Translations under genes and position numbers: made by a program
Notes under the pieces: model-generated
Database searches by the model: none
Seen by the model: only the letters and a program-made list of their open reading frames with translations
Told to the model about the DNA's origin: nothing
Shown here: one piece after another, positions 7,082 through 12,141 of the stretch
How the letters are laid out: every line of letters starts with the position of its first letter
Position numbering within the stretch: the first letter of the stretch is position 1
Origin: CAYUPY01 sp964446595
GTDB lineage: Bacteria > Patescibacteriota > Dojkabacteria > J137 > JAEUSD01
DNA: 12,141 nt
Assembly (NCBI GenBank): GCA_964446595.1
Contig: CAYUPY010000042.1
Span: 1-12,141, forward strand
Direction: 5' to 3'

Positions 7082-8683
7082 ATGGCAGAAACAGCCTCAA
7101 AAATGAAAGTTTTTATTTCTGGAATTGGTGGCAGCGGCACTAGTTATCTGGCAAAGTACTTTTTGGAAGTTGGATATAGCGTGTTTGGGTCAGACTTATC
7201 TGAATCAGAGGTGGTCACTAGCTTAAGAAAAGCAGGGGCAGAAGTATTTGTGGGAGAACCTAATCTGGGAGCGATTATGGAGTTAAACGTAAATTTGCAT
7301 ATTTACTCTCCTGCCTTAAGGGCGGACCACCCCGAAAGAGAGTACTTTTACCAAAGTAATATTGAAAGTAAAGAGGTAGGAGAATTTACTGACAATTTAC
7401 TTGATCAATACTTTGCGGGACACTTAAGTAAAATAGAAGAAGCTGCTCTAAAAAAAGTGGACTTAGCACCGCTACTTAATATCAATTGGGATCAGAAAAA
7501 ATACGTAGCTGTTACTGGTACGGACGGCAAGAGCACCACATCTACAATGGTTTACCATCTGTTACAAAAGCTTGGCAAGAGCGTAGCCATGATTACCACC
7601 TTAGGGATGGAAATTAATGGCGAACTAATGGAAACAGGATTGCATACTACTACCCCTTCGGCTCAGGAACTGTATGAATTATTAAGTGATGTTCGCCTAG
7701 CAGAGGTAGAGGTAATAGTGCTAGAGACAACTTCACATGGTCTAGCCATGGGGCGGCTTGCAGGTTCGAAATTTGATGTGGGAATTATTACAAATATTAC
7801 ACAAGATCACCTGGACTATCATAAAACTTGGGAGAATTATTTTAACTCGAAGGCAAGGTTACTTACTAGACATTTGAAACCCAAAGGTGTGGCTGTATTA
7901 AACCCTTTTGACGAGAAGTCATACGTTGCTTTAGAGAAGATCTGTGAAGAACAAGATATTAGCTATACGAATATTGACCTTGAAGAAACAGAAAAGGTAG
8001 CACTCGCTGATATACACAATACTAGCTATAACCGTCAAAATGGTGCTCAAGCAGTACAAGCCGTCAGAGTATTATTCCCAGAAGAGGAGCCTTTACGGCT
8101 GTTTGCTGCATTACATAGTTTTCAAGGGCTTAATGGCAGGATGCAGGTAATGCAACAGGAGCCTTTTCAAGTGATTGTGGACTTTGCTCATACTGGGAAT
8201 GCATTGCGCAGTGTGTTAGTGGCATTGAATCAGCGGTTACCAGAAGGTAAAGGCTTACATGTAGTTTTTGGTTGTGCCGGCATGCGGGACGCAAATAAAA
8301 GAGGGGAGATGGGTAAGGCGGCTGCCGAGCTTGCTAACGCAATTTATCTCTGCCCAGAAGATCCGCGGCTGGAAAGCCTGCCGGATATTAATCGTGAGGT
8401 GCTAATGGGTGCAGGCTTTCCAGCCGCGGATCCGGAGCTTGAACGACTAATGCACGGTGACCATGTACGCTTTACTCTCCCCAACGGCAAAGGAGTAGAA
8501 GTTTTTCAAGAGTTTTCTCCTAAAGCTCGTTACGATGCTATTAAGGCTGCCATTAGAGCAGCCCAACCAGATGATATTGTCGTAATTTGTGGTAAAGGAC
8601 ATGAAAAGAGTCTCTGTTTCGAAACAACAGAGCACGACTGGAGTGACCAACAGGCGGTCCAAGAAATCCTAAGTGATAGTTAA
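7082..8683 (+). CDS. murE: MurE-type Mur ligase with a MurC-type N-terminal domain
   Basis: Predicted UDP-MurNAc-dipeptide ligase that adds the third stem-peptide residue in the cytoplasm, 533 residues long. The N-terminal domain is of MurC/Mpl type: FISGIGGSGTS (11-21), GSDLS (36-40), a Rossmann-like nucleotide-binding fold. The rest is MurE: P-loop GTDGKSTT (146-153), TTTPSA (189-194), TTSHG (216-220), NITQDHLDYH (238-247), the likely carbamylated Lys257, NGRMQ (351-355), DFAHT (367-371), GCAGMRD (397-403), EDPR (426-429) and CGKGHE (503-508). EDPR stands where MurE enzymes carry their third-residue selectivity motif (DNPR in diaminopimelate enzymes). The retained Arg hints at diaminopimelate, but this is not certain. 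Met8 (7103) is an alternative start and matches the usual MurC beginning. A perfect 22-bp inverted repeat lies just after the EDPR codons. It is the first gene of the Mur block. Confidence 0.8.
   Translation: MAETASKMKVFISGIGGSGTSYLAKYFLEVGYSVFGSDLSESEVVTSLRKAGAEVFVGEPNLGAIMELNVNLHIYSPALRADHPEREYFYQSNIESKEVGEFTDNLLDQYFAGHLSKIEEAALKKVDLAPLLNINWDQKKYVAVTGTDGKSTTSTMVYHLLQKLGKSVAMITTLGMEINGELMETGLHTTTPSAQELYELLSDVRLAEVEVIVLETTSHGLAMGRLAGSKFDVGIITNITQDHLDYHKTWENYFNSKARLLTRHLKPKGVAVLNPFDEKSYVALEKICEEQDISYTNIDLEETEKVALADIHNTSYNRQNGAQAVQAVRVLFPEEEPLRLFAALHSFQGLNGRMQVMQQEPFQVIVDFAHTGNALRSVLVALNQRLPEGKGLHVVFGCAGMRDANKRGEMGKAAAELANAIYLCPEDPRLESLPDINREVLMGAGFPAADPELERLMHGDHVRFTLPNGKGVEVFQEFSPKARYDAIKAAIRAAQPDDIVVICGKGHEKSLCFETTEHDWSDQQAVQEILSDS
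8360..8432. repeat. Perfect 22-bp inverted repeat, 29-nt spacer, within the murE-like gene
   Basis: The arm 8360-8381 is the exact reverse complement of 8411-8432, with no mismatch. The arms are 15 of 22 G+C and the element about 59% G+C by hand count, in an AT-rich gene. It encodes residues about 427-451, beginning within the EDPR specificity motif, and both arms are translated. The spacer 8382-8410 is not a multiple of three. If it were inverted in place, the reading frame would meet a TAA after seven codons. Confidence 0.95.
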
Positions 8684-8696
8684 TCCTTTAACCCGT

Positions 8697-8702
8697 TATA
8701 AT
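8697..8702 (+). promoter_or_regulatory. Possible -10 box just before murL
   Basis: A perfect TATAAT lies six bases before the GTG of murL, in the 25-bp gap after the murE-like gene. At normal -10 spacing, transcription would begin at or next to the GTG, giving a leaderless mRNA. No good -35 box is seen 16-18 nt upstream, so this is tentative. Confidence 0.3.
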
Positions 8703-8708
8703 TAGATA

Positions 8709-10055
8709 GTGAAAACATATTCGGAGTTTAAATTTGCGGGTTTGGAGATTGGGGAAGAAGCCGGGAGAGTAAGAATTTCCTATGCTTATGAAATCCCTGG
8801 GCTGACTGCGTTCGAACACTTAGTACACTTACCCTCTCAAATAGAGGAAACCACTGTTGACCCCAGTCATCCTATTTTTTATTTGCTTGGCTTATTTGAG
8901 ATGTTGAGTTACTGGAAAGCCGTTGTGGCAGAGAATATATGGCTTCCGGTCATTCTAGAGCCTTATGAAGATTGGATCCGTAATCTAATGCAGGAAGGCT
9001 TAGGTCAGTTCTATTATGAAAATAACCTGGACGGTGGTCAAATTGCTGCAAATATCAATTTTACCTACTTTGATAGTCCACATAAACACACTCTCGAGAG
9101 TGTCACTCCCACTTTGGGCCCACAAGAACCCTCGGGCAGCGTAATCATGGTGGGAGGGGGGAAAGATTCTATTCTGGCAATGGAATTACTAAAAGCACAA
9201 CAGGTAGATAATCTTGCCTTCATAGTCCAAACGAATAGCAATAGCATCCAACCCGCATTGGATACGGCAAAAGTAGCCGGATTTAGTGATGATCAGATAG
9301 TTACCATGCAACGCAAGCTTGATCCTCAGTTAATTGAACTAAACAAACAAGGATTCTTTAATGGTCATGTACCTATTTCTGCCACCTTTGGGACGATGGC
9401 CGCATTAGTGGGATTGTTGTTTGGAAAAAAGTATATTGTGGCAGCAAACGAGTCTAGTGCTAATGAGAGTAGCGTTAAAGGGAGTGACGTCAATCACCAA
9501 TATTCGAAAACTTTCAAGTTTGAAAAAAAACTTCACCAAATCTTGCAAGATTTTATAGATCCAGAACTATATTACTATAGTATTCTGAGACCCTTAAATG
9601 AGCTACAAATTGCCTCCCGGGTAAGTAAAATGCACCCTTACTTCCCCTACTTTGTGAGCTGTAATGTGGGAGGGAAAGAAGGGAAATGGTGCGGTGAATG
9701 CTCGAAATGCCTTTTCACGTTTATCATTTTCTCTCCATTTTTAGATCAGTCAGAATTGGTGGAAATTTTTGGTAAAAATGTTCTGGAGGAGGACCTGGTT
9801 GATGATTTTGAAAAGCTAATTGGAGCAAGGGATGCCAAGCCATTTGAGTGTGTAGGTACTTTTGAAGAGGTTAATGCGGCGATTAGTTTAGGGATTGAGC
9901 GGTTTGGCGCAAATTTGCCCTTGCTTTATCTACATTATTTGCACAAATTTGCGCACCTCAGACCATCCTTAACAAGTGCACAAGAGCATATAGAAAGTTA
10001 TTTTGATACTGATCATCTAATTCCTGAAAAATTTATTGAGTATGTTACCCAGTAA
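8709..10055 (+). CDS. murL: UDP-MurNAc-L-Ala-L-Glu epimerase (MurL)
   Basis: A 448-residue MurL. It converts UDP-MurNAc-L-Ala-L-Glu to the D-Glu form by ATP-dependent adenylation of the glutamate carboxylate, replacing the usual supply of free D-Glu by MurI. Motifs: PP-loop GGGKDS (149-154), GHVP (219-222), NESSAN (247-252), NHQYSKT (262-268), SCN (317-319), WCGECSKC (327-334, three Cys) and FECVG (379-383). The start is GTG at 8709 with no Shine-Dalgarno sequence. It overlaps the following murD-like gene by 14 bases, which matches the known MurD2/MurL partnership and supports the peptidoglycan role better than for the paralog at 696. A 16-bp perfect palindrome (9088-9103) falls just before the PP-loop codons. 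The product name rests on family motifs plus this pairing. Confidence 0.85.
   Translation: MKTYSEFKFAGLEIGEEAGRVRISYAYEIPGLTAFEHLVHLPSQIEETTVDPSHPIFYLLGLFEMLSYWKAVVAENIWLPVILEPYEDWIRNLMQEGLGQFYYENNLDGGQIAANINFTYFDSPHKHTLESVTPTLGPQEPSGSVIMVGGGKDSILAMELLKAQQVDNLAFIVQTNSNSIQPALDTAKVAGFSDDQIVTMQRKLDPQLIELNKQGFFNGHVPISATFGTMAALVGLLFGKKYIVAANESSANESSVKGSDVNHQYSKTFKFEKKLHQILQDFIDPELYYYSILRPLNELQIASRVSKMHPYFPYFVSCNVGGKEGKWCGECSKCLFTFIIFSPFLDQSELVEIFGKNVLEEDLVDDFEKLIGARDAKPFECVGTFEEVNAAISLGIERFGANLPLLYLHYLHKFAHLRPSLTSAQEHIESYFDTDHLIPEKFIEYVTQ
9088..9103. repeat. 16-bp perfect palindrome in murL
   Basis: ACACTCTCGAGAGTGT reads the same on both strands, encoding residues around HTLES upstream of the PP-loop. 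It has no loop, so it is more like a dimeric protein site than an RNA hairpin. No function can be assigned. Confidence 0.8.
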
Positions 10056-11394
10056 TATCACACAACGAATTGCTACTTTTTTAGCTGGTAAAAAGATTGT
10101 GTTACTGGGGTTTGGTAAGGAGGGTCAGTCAACTTTGAAGTTTTTACATAAACACAAGTTAGTAAAGAAAGTAGCTATTGCAGACCGTCGGGGTGAAGCC
10201 GATTTAAAGCCGATAGTTAATGAAATAGGTATCGAGAAAATTGCAATACAATTTCATAGTGGAACTGATTACCTCTCCAAACTTGGTGATTATGATCTAA
10301 TTCTGAAAAGCCCAGGAATTTTTGATTTTGCTCGGCTAGACAGTAATATTAAAAACCGCTTAGAAGCCAAAGTTACTTCCCAGACTGACCTATTATTACG
10401 TTTTGCAGACTTTACCACAATCGGCATAACTGGCACTAAAGGAAAAAGTACAACCTCTAAGTTGTTATTCGAGATCCTAAAAGAAGACGGACGGACGGCA
10501 CACCTTTTAGGCAATATTGGAGCGCCGTCCTTTGACTCCTTGGAGACTTTTCTCACAGACAGCATCGCTGTATTAGAACTTTCAAGTTATCAGACAGAAT
10601 ATTTAACTAGAGGCCCAAAATTTGCTGTTATCTTAAATTTATATGAGGAACATTTGGACTTTCATGGCAGTGTAGAGGCTTATCATCGTGCCAAATGGAA
10701 CTTGACCCTTACTCAAAACGAAAAAGATCACTTAATCTTCCATGGTCAAAATAGGTATATTCAGGAACTGCTTAAATCACCGAGTACAAGAGCTAAAACT
10801 CACCCATTTACACAGGAAGACGTACAGAAATTTGAAAAAGAATTACGTTTTAGTGTTCTGGCTGCTGAGCATAATCGTTGGAATTTAAGTGCTGCGATGG
10901 CTGTGTGTAAGCTTATTGGTGTTGATCCTAAAGCCATCGCCAGCACCATCCTCCACTTTGAACCGCTACCCCATCGCCTACAATTAGTTGCCACGATTGA
11001 AGGAATCTCCTATTACGATGACAGTATTTCTACCACTGTGGAATCAACGCTGGCTGCACTCGAGGCGATCCCTAATGTTCAAACCTTGTTATTAGGCGGG
11101 CAAGATAGGGGTATTAATTATCAACCGCTCGTAGAGGCAATCATAAGTGACAAACGAATTAAAAACGTTGTCCTTTTCCCCGAAAGCGGCAATCGCCTAT
11201 TCACAGAACTCAGAGAACAGAATAGAATTAATATCCTACGTACAGACGAGATGGCAGAAGCAGTAAGATTTTCTAAACTAAATACGGCTAAGGGTAAGGC
11301 AGTGGTGTTGTCTCCGGCAGCACCTAGCTATAATAAGTATCAGAACTATATTGAACGCGGGGAGGATTACGCCAAATACGTTAACAAATTGTGA
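10042..11394 (+). CDS. murD: MurD-family ligase, probably MurD2-type (adds L-Glu)
   Basis: Predicted UDP-MurNAc-L-Ala:glutamate ligase, 450 residues from ATG 10042. A TTG six bases earlier is also in frame, but ATG is preferred. N-terminal domain: VLLGFGKEG (21-29). Central ATPase domain: P-loop GTKGKST (131-137), ELSSYQ (179-184), EEHLDFHG (202-209), the likely carbamylated Lys218 and EHNRWN (276-281). C-terminal domain: HRLQ (311-314), DDSISTT (326-332), GGQDRG (352-357) and SPAAPS (424-429). Ordinary MurD has DSKATN where this protein has DSISTT, so the motif lysine is Ile329. This, and the 14-base overlap with murL, suggest a MurD2-like enzyme that loads L-Glu for MurL to invert. D-Glu use cannot be excluded. 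Its TGA overlaps the next GTG. Confidence 0.85.
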   Translation: MLPSNITQRIATFLAGKKIVLLGFGKEGQSTLKFLHKHKLVKKVAIADRRGEADLKPIVNEIGIEKIAIQFHSGTDYLSKLGDYDLILKSPGIFDFARLDSNIKNRLEAKVTSQTDLLLRFADFTTIGITGTKGKSTTSKLLFEILKEDGRTAHLLGNIGAPSFDSLETFLTDSIAVLELSSYQTEYLTRGPKFAVILNLYEEHLDFHGSVEAYHRAKWNLTLTQNEKDHLIFHGQNRYIQELLKSPSTRAKTHPFTQEDVQKFEKELRFSVLAAEHNRWNLSAAMAVCKLIGVDPKAIASTILHFEPLPHRLQLVATIEGISYYDDSISTTVESTLAALEAIPNVQTLLLGGQDRGINYQPLVEAIISDKRIKNVVLFPESGNRLFTELREQNRINILRTDEMAEAVRFSKLNTAKGKAVVLSPAAPSYNKYQNYIERGEDYAKYVNKL

Positions 11395-12071
11395 AAATAA
11401 TTATCCTACACGGTTGGGGCCATAATAAGCTTATGTGGCAGCCAATTGTTAATAAACTTAAAGTACTTAACCCTCAAATTGAAGTTGCCGCTTGGGACTT
11501 ACCGGGGTTCGGGGATGAACCACTTATATCCACAGGCTGGGGGATCACTGAATATGCTGAATGGGTAGAAAATAAGTTAGAAGGTGGAGACCAGGAAATA
11601 TTACTAATTGGGCACTCATTTGGTGGGAGAATAGCAGCTCTATTAGCTTCTGACCAACCAAACTGGCTAAAAGGCTTAGTGTTGATAGGCGCCCCAGTTC
11701 TGCGCCGCCCGTCCCTTAGTCTCAAGCTACGAATTGCATTTTATAAATCAATAAAGCGCATAATCCCACTAAACTGGCGGCGCAAATTCTACGCCACAGA
11801 ACTTAAGGATGCTGAACAACAAGACTTAGGAAAGATTTTCCGCAATATAGTTGAGTTTGATCAAACCGATACCTTAAACAAAATTAAAGTGCCTACTCTA
11901 CTTTTGTGGGGAGCAAACGACGAGGCAGCTCCCATCCGTATCGCGCTTGAGGCTCATGCACTAATTCCTGCTTCTAGGCTAGAAATACTTCCAGATGTAG
12001 GTCATAACCTACACCTGGAAACTGCGGACCTCTTAACAGGCAAACTAAATAGGTTTGCTAACTCGCTCTAG
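11391..12071 (+). CDS. Alpha/beta hydrolase, last gene of the Mur block
   Basis: A 226-residue alpha/beta-hydrolase-fold protein with an intact catalytic triad: nucleophile Ser76 in GHSFGG (74-79), Asp177 in WGANDEAA and His205 in VGHNLHLE. HGWG (7-10) forms the oxyanion region, and a cap with many basic residues spans about 104-150. No signal peptide is seen, so it is cytoplasmic. It starts at GTG inside the stop of the murD-like gene (GTGA), so it is translationally coupled to the Mur genes and probably serves envelope or cell-wall metabolism. The family covers esterases, amidases and thioesterases, and the substrate cannot be told. An imperfect 28-nt hairpin covers the codons around His205. 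No terminator is evident after the stop. Confidence 0.8.
   Translation: MKIIILHGWGHNKLMWQPIVNKLKVLNPQIEVAAWDLPGFGDEPLISTGWGITEYAEWVENKLEGGDQEILLIGHSFGGRIAALLASDQPNWLKGLVLIGAPVLRRPSLSLKLRIAFYKSIKRIIPLNWRRKFYATELKDAEQQDLGKIFRNIVEFDQTDTLNKIKVPTLLLWGANDEAAPIRIALEAHALIPASRLEILPDVGHNLHLETADLLTGKLNRFANSL
11991..12018. repeat. Imperfect hairpin near the end of the hydrolase gene
   Basis: TGTAGGT (11996-12002) pairs with ACCTACA (12007-12013) across the loop CATA. After one A/C mismatch, CCAG and CTGG extend the stem by four pairs. It covers the codons of the catalytic-His region. There is no T-run after it, so it is not a terminator. Confidence 0.7.
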
Positions 12072-12085
12072 CAACCTTCTTCCGC

Positions 12086-12141
12086 TTAGCTTGTGGGTAC
12101 ATAGTAAGCTATTCCCTCGTACTCGAAGTCGGGGTAATTAG
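12086..12141 (-). CDS. Possible C-terminal fragment of a convergent gene, cut by the right edge
   Basis: On the - strand one frame is open from the window end to a TAA (complement of 12086-12088), giving the tail NYPDFEYEGIAYYVPTS. The composition looks protein-like, and a convergent gene ending 14 bases from the hydrolase stop would fit the compact layout. It is only 17 residues, the + strand is also open here, and I do not recognise the tail, so this is a weak call. Confidence 0.3.
   Translation of the reverse strand, partial: NYPDFEYEGIAYYVPTS

Noticed and set aside
9440..9470. Apparent tandem peptide duplication ANESSANESS in MurL
   Set aside because: The paralog has NEFSAN at the same place, so the NExSAN motif is conserved and the duplication is only apparent.
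10036..10041. TTG start giving two extra residues for the murD-like gene
   Set aside because: An ATG follows six bases later, and no ribosome binding site favours the TTG.
1..12141. UGA-recoding genetic code, as in some CPR lineages
   Set aside because: TGA ends the genes at 2000, 2869, 4296 and 11394 at family-appropriate lengths, so it is a stop here.
1..12141. tRNA or rRNA genes, CRISPR arrays, insertion sequences
   Set aside because: No cloverleaf-like stretch, spaced direct repeats or transposase frame was seen. The inverted repeats found lie inside genes without a transposase.

Overview
This AT-rich window (about 40% G+C by eye) uses TGA, TAA and TAG as ordinary stops, so the standard bacterial code applies. 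It is tightly packed, with 4-base or longer overlaps between consecutive genes and almost no Shine-Dalgarno sequences. The Mur ligase and MurL genes place it in a peptidoglycan-making bacterium. The compact layout, the MurL/MurD pair and the dockerin-type secreted glycosidase would suit a Candidate Phyla Radiation (Patescibacteria)-like genome. That assignment is an inference and no taxonomic marker gene is present.

Left block, positions 1-5084, + strand: five genes that look like one operon. In order they are an ATP-grasp ligase cut by the left edge, a MurL-like PP-loop epimerase, a second ATP-grasp ligase, a DUF1704 (QEGLA/MATCAP-type) zinc peptidase with an HELHTH motif, and a third, divergent ATP-grasp protein. 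Known members of all three families act on carboxylates, often at a peptide C-terminus. RimK-type ATP-grasps add amino acids, MurL inverts a terminal glutamate through an acyl-adenylate, and MATCAP-type peptidases remove C-terminal residues. I propose that the block is an add, epimerise and trim system for a peptide or protein C-terminus, or for a small peptide. This is the candidate undescribed system in the window.

Middle, positions 5110-7050, - strand: one secreted multidomain cellulase-like enzyme with a signal peptide, a GH5 catalytic domain, a serine/threonine-rich linker, a CBM6-like module and a C-terminal dockerin-like domain. It converges on the left block across a 25-bp gap and diverges from the right block across 31 bp.

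Right block, positions 7082-12071, + strand: a Mur operon. It holds a MurE-type ligase carrying a MurC-type N-terminal domain, a canonical-looking MurL, a MurD with an altered active-site motif (probably a MurD2-type L-Glu ligase), and an alpha/beta hydrolase. MurD2 plus MurL would make the D-Glu residue of the stem peptide by adding L-Glu and then inverting it, without free D-Glu. The window therefore holds two MurL paralogs, one in a peptidoglycan context and one in a different context. A fragment of a convergent gene may lie at the right edge.

Overlaid on the genes are perfect GC-rich inverted repeats inside coding sequence: 22 bp with a 29-nt spacer in the MurE-like gene, and 13, 10 and 13 bp in the glycosidase gene. 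Two of the three in the glycosidase gene sit at domain boundaries. These are too long and too numerous to be plausible by chance.
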